DNA of 64,000 bases from Bacteroidota bacterium (GTDB lineage: Bacteria > Bacteroidota > Bacteroidia > UKL13-3), in assembly GCA_947453415.1 (NCBI GenBank), contig CANGGG010000002.1:39031-103030 (forward strand), given 5' to 3'. This document shows, piece after piece, positions 43,045-52,691 of the stretch. Position numbers and translations under genes: made by a program. Numbering within the stretch: position 1 is the first letter of the stretch; each line of letters begins with the position of its first letter. The notes under the pieces were generated by a model. That model made no database searches and was not told where the DNA came from. It worked only from the letters and a program-made list of their open reading frames with translations.

Positions 43045-46000
43045 ATGGCTAATATAAAAATTATGGATGGCAATGAAGCAGCAGCTTATATTGCTTACAA
43101 AACAAATGAAGTTTGTGCTATTTATCCCATTACACCTTCTTCTACCATGGGCGAACATTGCGATGAGTGGTCGGCTGCAGGTAAAACAAATATTTATGGT
43201 GAAATTCCTAGAATCATGGAAATGCAAAGTGAAGGCGGAGCAGTTGGTGCCATTCATGGTGCTTTGCAAGGCGGAACTTTGGCTGCTACATTTACTTGTT
43301 CTCAAGGATTATTATTAATGATTCCCAATATGTATAAAATTGCTGGCGAACTTTCTCCAACAGTTTTTCACATTGCAGCACGTGCTTTAGCTACGCATGC
43401 ACTTTCTATTTTTGGCGATCATTCTGATGTCATGTCGGTGCGCCAAACTGGTTGGGCCATGCTATTTGGTAAAAATGCACAAGAAGCAATGGACATGGCG
43501 TTAATTGCGCAAGCAGCTACGCTTCGTTCCAAAATTCCTTTCTTAAATATTTTTGATGGTTTCAGAACCTCGCATGAGTTAATGAAAGTAGATGTAATTG
43601 AAGATGCAATTATCAAAGAAATGATTGATGAACGCGATATTTTAATTCATCGTCAACATGCCATGTCGCCCGAAAATCCTTCTATTCGTGGTACTGCGCA
43701 AAATCCAGATGTGTTTTTTCAAAGTCGTGAAGCGGGAAATAAATTTTACTTAAACGTTCCAATTGTAGTAAACCAAATGATGAAAAAGTTTGGTGAATTA
43801 ACAGGCAGGAATTATAAATTATTTGAATATTACGGACATCAAAATCCGGATAGAATCATCATCATGATGGGTTCTGGTTCAAATACTGTGGATGAAACCA
43901 TGGAATATTTAAACAATAATGGCGAACAAGTTGGCTATATATATATTCGTTTATTCCGTCCGTTTGAGGTAAAGGAATTTATTAAAGAAATACCAAAATC
44001 AGTAAAGAAAATTACGGTACTCGATAGGTGTAAAGAACCTGGAAGTATTGGCGAACCTTTATACATGGATGTGGTAAATGCTTTGGTAGAAGGTTGGGAA
44101 GGAACGCTTCCAAAAGTTACAGGAGGCAGGTATGGTTTGGCATCAAAAGAGTTTAACGCGGCCATGGTAAAAGGTATTTTTGATGAAATGAAAAATGTTT
44201 CTCCTAAAAACCATTTTACCATTGGAATAAATGACGATGTAACACATACAAGTTTAGATTACGACAAGCATTTTTGTTTGGATAAACAGCATTTGTTCCG
44301 TGGTTTGTTTTATGGTTTAGGTGCCGATGGAACTGTAAGTGCCAACAAAAATTCCATTAAAATTATTGGTGATACCACCGATTATTATGTACAAGGATAT
44401 TTTGTGTATGATTCCAAAAAATCGGGTTCATTAACTGTATCGCATTTGCGTTTTGGTAAAAAGCCAATTCGTTCCACTTATTTAGTAAATTCAGCCAACT
44501 TTATTGCAGTGCATCAATTTAATTTTATCAATAAATATGATGTGCTTAAAGATGCAGAACGTGGGGCTACTTTTTTGTTAAATACTCCTTATTCAATGGA
44601 AGATATTTGGGATAAAATCCCTAAACATATTCAAGAAGAAATAATAGAAAAAGAACTGAAATTTTATGTGATCAATGCTTCAAAAGTAGCAAGAGAAACT
44701 GGAATGGGAAGCAGAGTAAATACCATTTTACAAACTTGTTTCTTTGCCATTTCAGGAATATTACCAAGAGAAGAAGCGATTCAAAAAATTAAAGATGCTA
44801 TTAAAAAATCGTATGCGGCAAAAGGTGAACATGTAGTTCAAAAAAACTTTGAGGCAGTAGATAAAACTTTGGAAAATCTTTTTGAAATAGATTACTCCAA
44901 ATACATTGCTGGTAAGCTTGCAAGCGATAAACCAGTATCGGATGATGCCACTGAATTTGTAAAAAATGTATTAGCAAAAATTATTCAATTTGAAGGTGAT
45001 GATTTACCAGTAAGTGCATTTCCGGTTGACGGAACTTATCCGGTTGGAACTACACAATGGGAAAAAAGAAACATTGCAGACTCTGTTCCTGTTTGGGATG
45101 CATCGGCTTGCTCGCAATGTGGCAAGTGTTTTTTAATTTGTCCGCATGCTGCCATAAGGCCAAAAGTTTACGAAAAAGAATTGTTGCAGCATGCACCTGC
45201 AACGTTCAAACATGTAGCGCCAATTGGAAAAGAATTTAACAAAGAAACACAAGCATACACTTTACAAGTAGCCATTGAAGATTGTACTGGATGTAACCTT
45301 TGTTACGAGTATTGCCCAATAGAAAGTAAAACAGAACCAGGCGTAAAAGCATTGAATATGAAACCGCAACTTCCATTAAAAGAAGCGGAAAAAGAAAACT
45401 GGGAATACTTCCTTTCTATTCCAGAAATGGATAGACTAGCTGTTAACAAAAACACTGTAAAAGGCACACAGTTCTTAGAACCATTATTTGAATTTTCGGG
45501 GGCATGTTCTGGTTGTGGTGAAACGCCTTATGTAAAATTAATATCGCAACTTTGGGGCGATAGAATGGTGGTGGCAAATGCTACAGGATGTTCCTCTATT
45601 TATGGTGGAAATTTACCCACAACTCCATGGACTACCAATGCTGAAGGCTGCGGACCTGCTTGGGCAAATTCATTATTTGAAGACAATGCCGAGTTTGGTT
45701 TAGGAATTAAATTAGCATTTGATAAGAAAACAGAAATTGCGCAGCACCTTTTATTTGGATTACGTGATATTGTAGGTATTGATTTTGTAAATGAAATATT
45801 AAATGCGGATCAAACCATAGAAGTTGGAATTCATAAGCAACGTGAGTTGGTAAAAGAATTACGTAAACGCATTGCACCGCTTACCACTTTTGAAGCAAAA
45901 CAGTTAACCATGATTGCCGATAATTTGGTTAAAAAATCGCATTGGATTATGGGTGGCGATGGTTGGGCTTACGATATTGGTTTTGGTGGATTAGACCACG

Positions 46001-46569
46001 TTTTATCAACCGGAGAAAACTTAAATATTATAGTGTTAGACACGGAAGTTTATTCAAACACTGGCGGACAAAAATCAAAATCAACACCAATTGGTGCAAG
46101 TGCTAAGTTTTCAGTAAATGGAAAAGCATCGGGTAAAAAAGATTTGGCCATGCAAGCCATTGCGCATGGTTCGGCATATGTAGCGCAAATAGCCATGGCG
46201 GCAAACGATACGCACACCATTAAAACAATTCAAGAAGCGGAAGCATTTCCTGGTACTTCGTTAATTATAGCATACAGCCATTGCATAGCACATGGATACG
46301 ACATGATGCACGCAGTAGACCAACAAGAAAATGCGGTGAAGTCTGGTTATTGGCCATTGTTTAGGTATAATCCTTTAAAAGCAAAAGGCGAAAGATTTAT
46401 GGTGGATAGCAAAGAACCTTCAATGCCTGTAAAAGACTTTTTATATAAGGAAACTAGGTTCAGTGTTTTAACTCGTTCCAATCCTGAACATGCCGAAAAA
46501 CTATTAGTTCAAGCGCAAGAAGGAGTAGATAACCATTGGCAAAAGTTAATGGCTTTGAAAAATTTGTAA
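43045..46569 (+). CDS. nifJ: Pyruvate:ferredoxin (flavodoxin) oxidoreductase
   Basis: A single-chain 1174-aa PFOR: pyruvate + CoA to acetyl-CoA + CO2 with reduction of ferredoxin or flavodoxin. Domain order is standard. The N-terminus has the YPITPSSTMGE segment of the thiamine site. A two-cluster ferredoxin domain in the middle carries CSQCGKCFLICP and CTGCNLCYEYCP. The C-terminal thiamine-binding part has GGDGWAYDIGFGG...NTGGQKSKSTP, and the proximal cluster is ligated by CSGCGETPY and ATGCSSIYGG. The length is normal. It stands alone, with a hairpin terminator after it; a TAGCTTTG -7-like word is about 80 bases upstream. It can supply reduced ferredoxin, relevant to the NuoEFG-less complex I nearby. 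Confidence 0.96.
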   Translation: MANIKIMDGNEAAAYIAYKTNEVCAIYPITPSSTMGEHCDEWSAAGKTNIYGEIPRIMEMQSEGGAVGAIHGALQGGTLAATFTCSQGLLLMIPNMYKIAGELSPTVFHIAARALATHALSIFGDHSDVMSVRQTGWAMLFGKNAQEAMDMALIAQAATLRSKIPFLNIFDGFRTSHELMKVDVIEDAIIKEMIDERDILIHRQHAMSPENPSIRGTAQNPDVFFQSREAGNKFYLNVPIVVNQMMKKFGELTGRNYKLFEYYGHQNPDRIIIMMGSGSNTVDETMEYLNNNGEQVGYIYIRLFRPFEVKEFIKEIPKSVKKITVLDRCKEPGSIGEPLYMDVVNALVEGWEGTLPKVTGGRYGLASKEFNAAMVKGIFDEMKNVSPKNHFTIGINDDVTHTSLDYDKHFCLDKQHLFRGLFYGLGADGTVSANKNSIKIIGDTTDYYVQGYFVYDSKKSGSLTVSHLRFGKKPIRSTYLVNSANFIAVHQFNFINKYDVLKDAERGATFLLNTPYSMEDIWDKIPKHIQEEIIEKELKFYVINASKVARETGMGSRVNTILQTCFFAISGILPREEAIQKIKDAIKKSYAAKGEHVVQKNFEAVDKTLENLFEIDYSKYIAGKLASDKPVSDDATEFVKNVLAKIIQFEGDDLPVSAFPVDGTYPVGTTQWEKRNIADSVPVWDASACSQCGKCFLICPHAAIRPKVYEKELLQHAPATFKHVAPIGKEFNKETQAYTLQVAIEDCTGCNLCYEYCPIESKTEPGVKALNMKPQLPLKEAEKENWEYFLSIPEMDRLAVNKNTVKGTQFLEPLFEFSGACSGCGETPYVKLISQLWGDRMVVANATGCSSIYGGNLPTTPWTTNAEGCGPAWANSLFEDNAEFGLGIKLAFDKKTEIAQHLLFGLRDIVGIDFVNEILNADQTIEVGIHKQRELVKELRKRIAPLTTFEAKQLTMIADNLVKKSHWIMGGDGWAYDIGFGGLDHVLSTGENLNIIVLDTEVYSNTGGQKSKSTPIGASAKFSVNGKASGKKDLAMQAIAHGSAYVAQIAMAANDTHTIKTIQEAEAFPGTSLIIAYSHCIAHGYDMMHAVDQQENAVKSGYWPLFRYNPLKAKGERFMVDSKEPSMPVKDFLYKETRFSVLTRSNPEHAEKLLVQAQEGVDNHWQKLMALKNL

Positions 46570-46584
46570 TGCTTTAATAAAGTC

Positions 46585-46615
46585 AAAAAGCTGCATTCAA
46601 AGGGCAGCTTTTTTG
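46585..46615 (+). terminator. Terminator of nifJ
   Basis: AAAAAGCTGC / GCAGCTTTTT stem of 10 bp, 9-base loop and continued T run, 16 bases after the stop. Confidence 0.85.
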
Positions 46616-46700
46616 TTTTGTAAATAAAATATTTCAGTTTATTGTTTAAATTTTCACTTTTTTAGAATAAAAATAAACCTCCAATGTTTAAAAATAACCT

Positions 46701-46731
46701 TTTGGTAGATGGGTGCTAAATAATAAATTTG
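46701..46731 (+). promoter_or_regulatory. Predicted promoter of the 308-aa gene/dapF operon
   Basis: TTTG (46701-46704), a 19-base spacer, then TAAATTTG (46724-46731): an exact match to the Bacteroidota primary-sigma consensus. The start codon is 41 bases downstream. Confidence 0.7.
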
Positions 46732-46771
46732 CTGCTATCAAAACAAAATTGAATTTTGCGGAATAATTTAA

Positions 46772-47698
46772 ATGCAACACGATAAACACACTTATTACTT
46801 CGAAAAATACTTGCGCAAAGAAATGTCACGCGAGGAGAAAGAAGCGTTTGAACTAAAATTAAATAATGATATTGATTTTAAGTCAAACTTTACTGAGTAT
46901 GCGTTGAATCATGATAAAATAAAAAAAGCTGAATTAGCAGAATATTTCGATAAAGAAATTATTCCCGATAAACCTAAAAATTACGCTTGGGTTTGGGTTT
47001 TATTTTCGGTTTTAGGTTTGGTTTTAATCATAGATTATTATGCAAACCAAAAGTACAATGAAGATCAAAAGGCTAATCAAACTTATAAAGAAGCATTTGT
47101 GAGTAGGTTTAAAAGTGCTTTTGTGGAGCCATTTAAAAAAATAACTTTTAAAGATAAAAATAAGCATTCCAATAACCAGCAAACTACCATTAGCGCTGCT
47201 GACGAAAATGGGGGAGATATGTATGATGAAATTGCCGATTCCGCTAACATAGCATTGATTGATTCTAGTTTAATTGAAGAAAAAATAATTCAACAATTTC
47301 AGCAGTTAATGAATGATAAAAATGCATTTTCAAATATTAAAGATATATTTTTAAATGATAGCATCATGTCGGTTATTGAATTAGAAAAATTTAAAGAGAA
47401 ATATAGGCTTATAAAAAGTTCTACAGATAGTATTTTAAATGATAGCATAGTTACCAAATTAGCTTTTCAATCATTGGTAAAACAAAACGGAAATTTGAAG
47501 CCAATTTTTGTTGAATTTTGGCAATCGTTGGTTGGGTTTTCTGGTTACCAATTCACAGGAAAAAAACTCATTATTTACGGAATTCAAAAGCCATTTGATG
47601 TTTTTATTTTAAAGCAAAACACCAATTATATTCTTCATAGTAAATGGGGTGAAACTGCTTTGGAACCAGATAATTTATTACACAAACTTGAAAATTAA
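46772..47698 (+). CDS. Single-pass membrane protein coupled to dapF, function unknown
   Basis: A 308-aa protein. The cytoplasmic N-terminal ~70 residues (YFEKYLRKEMSREEKEAFELKL) resemble the short helical segment seen at the start of Bacteroidota anti-sigma-like and envelope proteins. A transmembrane helix follows at about 71-88 (YAWVWVLFSVLGLVLIIDYY), then a charged, coiled-coil-prone extracytoplasmic region and a C-terminal domain (about 225-300, FVEFWQSLVGFSGYQFTGKKLIIYG). No enzyme motif. Its 3' end overlaps the dapF start by 11 bases, so translation of dapF may depend on it. Preceded by a consensus promoter. Confidence 0.6.
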   Translation: MQHDKHTYYFEKYLRKEMSREEKEAFELKLNNDIDFKSNFTEYALNHDKIKKAELAEYFDKEIIPDKPKNYAWVWVLFSVLGLVLIIDYYANQKYNEDQKANQTYKEAFVSRFKSAFVEPFKKITFKDKNKHSNNQQTTISAADENGGDMYDEIADSANIALIDSSLIEEKIIQQFQQLMNDKNAFSNIKDIFLNDSIMSVIELEKFKEKYRLIKSSTDSILNDSIVTKLAFQSLVKQNGNLKPIFVEFWQSLVGFSGYQFTGKKLIIYGIQKPFDVFILKQNTNYILHSKWGETALEPDNLLHKLEN

Positions 47699-48476
47699 AT
47701 TTTACAAATACCAAGGAACAGGTAACGATTTTATCATGATAGATGATAGAAACAAAACATTTGATGCCAATAACCAAAAGCTCATTGAAAGCCTGTGCGA
47801 TAGGCGTTTTGGAATTGGTGCTGATGGTTTAATTTTATTGCAGAGCCATGAAAATGCAGATTTTTATATGCAATATTTTAACAGCGATGGACGCGAAAGT
47901 TCTATGTGTGGAAATGGAGGAAGGTGCATTGCGCAATTTGCAAAAGACTTAAATATTGTAAATGAAACAGCTTCTTTTTTTGCCATTGATGGAGAGCATA
48001 CTGCCAATTATGAAAATGGTTTGGTGAGCCTTCAAATGAAGAATGTAAACCATGTTGATAGGAGATCAAATCATATATTTGTATTAAATACAGGTTCTCC
48101 TCATTTTGTTCAGTTTTTTGATCAAGATGTAGATTCAATTGACTTAGTTGCTGAGGCAAAAAAAATTAGATATAACAGTGAATTTGCCGCTAATGGAATC
48201 AATGTAAATTTTGTTTCTATACAACATGATGTTTTAAAAGTGAGAACTTATGAACGTGGGGTTGAAGATGAAACTTTTAGTTGTGGAACGGGTGTTACTG
48301 CTGCTGCAATTGCTTCTCATTTATTCAAAAAAGATGATGCTGTCAAACATCATTTTCAAATTCAAACCAAAGGCGGAAACCTTTCGGTTAATTATTTGTT
48401 CAATGAAAATAAATACACAAATGTGTTTTTACAAGGACCAGCCAAATTTGTTTTTGATGCTGAAATAGAATTTTAA
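47688..48476 (+). CDS. dapF: Diaminopimelate epimerase
   Basis: A 262-aa cofactor-independent racemase converting LL- to meso-diaminopimelate for lysine and peptidoglycan. Both catalytic cysteines are present: Cys74 in SMCGNGGRC and Cys199 in FSCGTGVTA, along with the N-terminal FYKYQGTGNDF. I chose a TTG start at 47688, which gives the family's usual N-terminus (MKIKFYKYQG) and an 11-base overlap with the preceding gene; the only longer option is a GTG at 47649 that would add 13 unrelated residues. A non-ATG start with an overlapping upstream gene suggests coupled, low-level translation. Confidence 0.92.
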   Translation: MKIKFYKYQGTGNDFIMIDDRNKTFDANNQKLIESLCDRRFGIGADGLILLQSHENADFYMQYFNSDGRESSMCGNGGRCIAQFAKDLNIVNETASFFAIDGEHTANYENGLVSLQMKNVNHVDRRSNHIFVLNTGSPHFVQFFDQDVDSIDLVAEAKKIRYNSEFAANGINVNFVSIQHDVLKVRTYERGVEDETFSCGTGVTAAAIASHLFKKDDAVKHHFQIQTKGGNLSVNYLFNENKYTNVFLQGPAKFVFDAEIEF

Positions 48477-48487
48477 AAAAATGAACC

Positions 48488-48505
48488 GAGCCGCTGGCTC
48501 TTTTT
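48488..48505 (+). terminator. Short GAGCC/GGCTC hairpin with T5 after dapF
   Basis: GAGCC-GCT-GGCTC followed by TTTTT, 12 bases after the dapF stop. A second hairpin of the same arms (GAGCC-GTA-GGCTC, 48524-48536) follows without a T tract, so the pair looks like a duplicated repeat word as much as a terminator. Confidence 0.5.
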
Positions 48506-48558
48506 AACAGTAAAAAATATATAGAGCCGTAGGCTCGACACATTTTAAGGAAAATAGA

Positions 48559-50478
48559 ATGGCATATCAACGCAGGAAAACAAGTACAGTAAAAATTGGC
48601 GAATTACACATTGGAAGTGATCATCCAATTGTGCCTCAAAGCATGACCACCACTGACACCATGGATACTCAAAAATCGGTGGAACAAATTATTAGAATGG
48701 TAAATACTGGCTGCGAATTGGTAAGATTAACAGCGCCAAGTATGAATGAAGCGCAGAATTTAGCTGAAATAAAAAAAGCTTTACTTGAAAAAGGAATAAA
48801 TGTTCCTCTGGTTGCCGATATACATTTTACGCCAAATGCTGCTGAATTAGCTGCTAAAATTGTAGAAAAAGTAAGGGTAAATCCTGGAAATTATGCCGAC
48901 AAAAAGAAGTTTGATACCATTGATTACACCGATGAAGAATACCAAGAAGAAATTGATAGAATCAAAGAAAAATTTGTTCCATTAATAAAAATTTGTGCAG
49001 CTCATGGAACTGCTTTGCGAATTGGAACTAATCATGGTTCATTAAGCGATCGAATTATGAGCCGATATGGCGATACCGCGCTTGGAATGGTAGAAAGTGC
49101 CATGGAGTTTTTGCGAATAGCAGAAGATGAAAATTTTCACAATATTGTACTTTCCATGAAATCAAGTAATCCGCAAGTAATGGTGCAAGCTTACCGATTA
49201 TTGGTAAAAACCATGGATGAAAATAACATGCATTATCCTTTGCATTTAGGCGTTACCGAAGCGGGTGATGGTGATGATGGAAGAATAAAATCTGCATTGG
49301 GAATTGGTGCTTTACTAGAAGATGGAATTGGTGATACGGTAAGAGTTTCCTTAACTGAAGATCCCGAATTTGAAGTGCCAGTTGCAAAAAAAATAATTGA
49401 AAGATATAACCAAATTCAGCAAGATAATTATCCTCAAATTGACTTAAATAATTCAACAAAAACTGACTGGAGTGCCTTTGAATATAAAAGACGTGAAAGT
49501 CATGAAGTATATAATTTTGGAGCGCATCAGGTTCCAAGGGTAATCATTGATTTTAGTAATAATATAAATTTACAAGCAAGCGACTTACAAGCTATTGGAC
49601 ATATTTATGATGCGTCAATCGATAAATGGCACATGAGTGATTTGGGTTCAGATTTTATTTTTTTAGGTGAAAATAAAGCTGCATTTATGCTGCCAATGGG
49701 TTTAAAAGCCATTTATCATTCATCGGTTTGGAATATGGTAAATGATAAAGTAAATGCTTTTCCTTTATTTACTACTGATGAAATATTGCAAGGCAAACAT
49801 CAAATAGCCCATTCAAGTACTTTGAATTTTGTGAAATTAGATGCTGACACTATTACTGAAAAAATCATTGCGCAAGCAAATGAAATAAAAAATGTAGTTT
49901 ATATTGTTGAATCAAAAGCGGCAAATCCAATGACGATTTTACGTGAATTGTTTTTCAAAATGAATGATTGGAATGTAAAAAACCCAATTGTTTTAGCACA
50001 TAATTACAGTTCAGAAACCGATGAAGAAAAATTCATGTTGCATTGTTCTACCGATTTTGGTGGACTATTAATTGATGGTTTTGGTGATGGCATTTTTATG
50101 ACTGCTAATGCAATTGAAAACAAAAGAATCAATCAAATAGCTTTTGGTATATTGCAAGCGGCACGAACCAGAATTTCAAAAACGGAATACATCAGTTGTC
50201 CAAGTTGTGGGCGTACATTATTTGATTTACAAGAAACAACTGCGCTTATACGCAATAGAACGGACCATTTAAAAGGAATAAAAATTGCAATTATGGGTTG
50301 TATTGTGAATGGGCCAGGCGAAATGGCCGATGCCGACTATGGTTATGTAGGAAGTGGTGTAGGAAAAATAACTTTATACAAAGGCAAAGAAGTAGTAAAA
50401 AGAAATATTGGAAGTGAAAATGCTGTAAATGAACTAATCGAATTAATAAAAGACCATGGTGATTGGGTAGAATTATAA
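48559..50478 (+). CDS. ispG: 4-hydroxy-3-methylbut-2-enyl diphosphate synthase, long form
   Basis: A 639-aa iron-sulfur enzyme of the MEP isoprenoid pathway, reducing methylerythritol cyclodiphosphate to HMBPP. The N-terminal TIM barrel opens with VPQSMTTTDTMDT and LVRLTAPS; the C-terminal cluster-binding domain has CPSCGRTLFDLQE and MGCIVNGPGEMADADYGYVG, giving the three cysteine ligands. The ~250-residue extra domain between them is the long form found in Bacteroidota, Chlorobi, chlamydiae and plants. The enzyme needs low-potential electrons (ferredoxin or flavodoxin). It follows dapF by 82 bases. Confidence 0.96.
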   Translation: MAYQRRKTSTVKIGELHIGSDHPIVPQSMTTTDTMDTQKSVEQIIRMVNTGCELVRLTAPSMNEAQNLAEIKKALLEKGINVPLVADIHFTPNAAELAAKIVEKVRVNPGNYADKKKFDTIDYTDEEYQEEIDRIKEKFVPLIKICAAHGTALRIGTNHGSLSDRIMSRYGDTALGMVESAMEFLRIAEDENFHNIVLSMKSSNPQVMVQAYRLLVKTMDENNMHYPLHLGVTEAGDGDDGRIKSALGIGALLEDGIGDTVRVSLTEDPEFEVPVAKKIIERYNQIQQDNYPQIDLNNSTKTDWSAFEYKRRESHEVYNFGAHQVPRVIIDFSNNINLQASDLQAIGHIYDASIDKWHMSDLGSDFIFLGENKAAFMLPMGLKAIYHSSVWNMVNDKVNAFPLFTTDEILQGKHQIAHSSTLNFVKLDADTITEKIIAQANEIKNVVYIVESKAANPMTILRELFFKMNDWNVKNPIVLAHNYSSETDEEKFMLHCSTDFGGLLIDGFGDGIFMTANAIENKRINQIAFGILQAARTRISKTEYISCPSCGRTLFDLQETTALIRNRTDHLKGIKIAIMGCIVNGPGEMADADYGYVGSGVGKITLYKGKEVVKRNIGSENAVNELIELIKDHGDWVEL

Positions 50479-50527
50479 ATATTTGACAAATAATACCAAC
50501 TATTTACACTTTTTTATTGTCAATGAT

Positions 50528-50556
50528 TTTGTTAGTGACAAAATATATTTATTTTG
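50528..50556 (+). promoter_or_regulatory. Predicted promoter of the 430-aa T9SS gene
   Basis: TTTG (50528-50531), 17-base spacer, then TTATTTTG (50549-50556), one mismatch from TAnnTTTG. The ATG is 46 bases further downstream. Confidence 0.4.
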
Positions 50557-50602
50557 CCAACCCAAATACTAAAAATACTAAACAAATAAATAAAAATAAA
50601 TT

Positions 50603-51895
50603 ATGAAAAAGTTAATACTTACAACTTTAAGCATTGGACTTGCATTAGGTTCATTTGCTCAACAAAACCTTCATTTAAAAAATCAAGGTGTTTTAAATAA
50701 TTCACCAATAAAAGCCAAAGCAAAATCGGGACTTTCTAAATCAGATAGATCTGAATGGTACAATCCTCTTGATATTTTAGCAAATGGAGATTTTAAAACT
50801 TATGTTGGTTTTATGATGAATGATTCATTGGCTAAATATGTAGGCGCTGATGGTGTTGCTTCACAAGGAAGAACTTATCAAGCTGTAGCCACTATTATAG
50901 ATCCTAAAGATGATGCAATTGATTTAGGAGCAGATCCAACTATTAAAATGAGTAAATTTACAAATTATTCAGTAGATTCAATTGCTTTCAATTATGCTTA
51001 CGTAAGAAGAGTGGATTCAACTACTGATGATCTTGCCAATAAAGTAGCAGTTGTAGATACTTTATTTGTATATTATTTTATGGGTGCTCAAATATCTACT
51101 ACGCAATCAATCTCTGGATTAACTTCTAAGTTTGGTTATGTTGGTTACGATTTTACTAAAAGACGCCCAAGTAATTTTTTCTCTATTGATACAATTTTGT
51201 TAACTGCTGATTATAACACTGGAAAGCCTTCTTCTACTGGTTGGAAATTAAGCACCATTGCTATTAAACCTACTAAGGCAATGACTATGAATTCAAATGG
51301 TGGAGCTAATAAAAGTAATTTAATTGGATATTCTTTCATGTTTAAAAATGGTACAACTTACGATGATACTTATACTTACGAAGATTTAAGAGATTCAACT
51401 TTAACAACTGGTAACAAATGGGTAAATTATTTTTTATACCGCCAAGGTGCCAATGAAGGTACTGCTTTAACAAGTACTTTTTACAATAGTTCATTATTTG
51501 TTCCTCAACGTTTTTCTTACAAAGTAACTAATGGTTGGACTGGTTGGTATCCTGGTCAAGGATTTACAAATGATTTTTATTTAGATGCAGGTATTAAATT
51601 ATCATCTACTAATATTGGTGTTAAAGAAGTTCCCAATTCATTCTCATTAGGTGATGCATTTCCTAATCCTTCAAGCAATGATGTAACTATTGCATTTGAT
51701 TTAAAATCGAACAACAATGTAAGCATTAAATTGGTAAACTTAGTTGGTCAAGAAGTAATGAACATTGCAAATGATAATTTTTCTGCTGGTGCAAATGAAG
51801 TAAAATTCAATGTAAGCAACTTAACTGGTGGTGTTTATTTTTACACAATGACAGTTGATGGTGTTAGCCAATCACAAAAAATTATGATTAAATAA
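50603..51895 (+). CDS. T9SS type A cargo protein, function unknown
   Basis: A 430-aa exported protein with a signal peptide ending ALGSFAQ (residue 20). The ~320-residue central region is beta-rich and has no recognisable catalytic motif (YNPLDILANGDFKTYVGFMM, VDSIAFNYAYVRRV, KFGYVGYDFTKRRP). The last ~85 residues are a T9SS sorting domain: LGDAFPNPSSNDVTIAF, LVNLVGQEVMNI, LTGGVYFYTM, QKIMIK. It seems monocistronic, with its own promoter and terminator. Its composition (Asn/Ser/Thr-rich) is that of a surface protein. Confidence 0.8.
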   Translation: MKKLILTTLSIGLALGSFAQQNLHLKNQGVLNNSPIKAKAKSGLSKSDRSEWYNPLDILANGDFKTYVGFMMNDSLAKYVGADGVASQGRTYQAVATIIDPKDDAIDLGADPTIKMSKFTNYSVDSIAFNYAYVRRVDSTTDDLANKVAVVDTLFVYYFMGAQISTTQSISGLTSKFGYVGYDFTKRRPSNFFSIDTILLTADYNTGKPSSTGWKLSTIAIKPTKAMTMNSNGGANKSNLIGYSFMFKNGTTYDDTYTYEDLRDSTLTTGNKWVNYFLYRQGANEGTALTSTFYNSSLFVPQRFSYKVTNGWTGWYPGQGFTNDFYLDAGIKLSSTNIGVKEVPNSFSLGDAFPNPSSNDVTIAFDLKSNNNVSIKLVNLVGQEVMNIANDNFSAGANEVKFNVSNLTGGVYFYTMTVDGVSQSQKIMIK

Positions 51896-51912
51896 TTTTA
51901 TAAAATTTTATA

Positions 51913-51951
51913 AAAAAATCCCCAATGGTGTAAACTATTGGGGATTTTTTT
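51913..51951. terminator. Bidirectional terminator between the T9SS gene and safE
   Basis: AAAAAATCCCCAAT / ATTGGGGATTTTTT, a perfect 14-bp stem with 10-base loop, between convergent stops at 51895 and 51984. Confidence 0.9.
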
Positions 51952-51983
51952 ATTTTAAATGCTTTTCAATTTACCAATTGAAT

Positions 51984-52685
51984 TCAATGTTGCTTTGCAC
52001 CGCAAACATTGCCTATTTCATCTATATTGTTAATTTGTGGACTAAGGAATGGAATTCCTAAATTAAGTCCTCTAATAATAAAAAAACAGGCAAAAAGAAT
52101 AGCAAAAGCAGGAACAAATCTGTTTACTTGTTGTCTGAACTTTAAATTTACTATTTGCCCAAGCATTGAAATGGCAAACATCATAGGGAAAGTTCCTAAC
52201 CCAAAAAGTAACATAAATAAAGCGCCTTGTAAAGCTGATTGCATGGCTAAAGAAGCTATCAATGCTAAATATACAAAGCCGCAAGGAAGCAATCCATTTA
52301 ACGCGCCTATTAAGAAAAAAGAAGCATTGTTTTTACTCGTAAATAATTTACCAAACCACTTATTTCCCCAAAAATTTAATTCCATTTTATTGGCAATTTT
52401 TGGTAAAAATATTTTTAAAAAGGTGATTGTTAAAATTGAAATACCCGCAAAAATACTTACTGATTGCTGAAAGCCAGCTAACTTTAATTGAAAACCAAGC
52501 GTTCCAATAATTGCGCCTAAAAGCGCATAAATAAAAATTCTACCCGCATTATACATCAGTCTTGTAATCCATAAATGGCTTGCCGAATTGGTATGTTTTG
52601 GTAATGCAAATGCAATGGGTCCACACATACCAGCGCAATGCAAACTACTCACCAAACCTGTAATGAAAGCAGTTAAAAATAGCAT
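51984..52685 (-). CDS. TauE/SafE (UreH-like) membrane protein of the cbb3 cluster
   Basis: A 233-aa protein with about six helices. The first helix carries SLHCAGMCGP and a later one NGLLPCGFVYLAL, the cysteine-bearing helices of the DsbD_2/UreH-like family. In Bacteroidota this protein is usually encoded with the cbb3 oxidase genes, where a role in copper delivery or haem-copper assembly has been assumed from context. It is the last gene of the cco set, 6 bases after ccoH. Confidence 0.82.
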   Translation of the reverse strand: MLFLTAFITGLVSSLHCAGMCGPIAFALPKHTNSASHLWITRLMYNAGRIFIYALLGAIIGTLGFQLKLAGFQQSVSIFAGISILTITFLKIFLPKIANKMELNFWGNKWFGKLFTSKNNASFFLIGALNGLLPCGFVYLALIASLAMQSALQGALFMLLFGLGTFPMMFAISMLGQIVNLKFRQQVNRFVPAFAILFACFFIIRGLNLGIPFLSPQINNIDEIGNVCGAKQH

Positions 52686-52691
52686 GAATAA

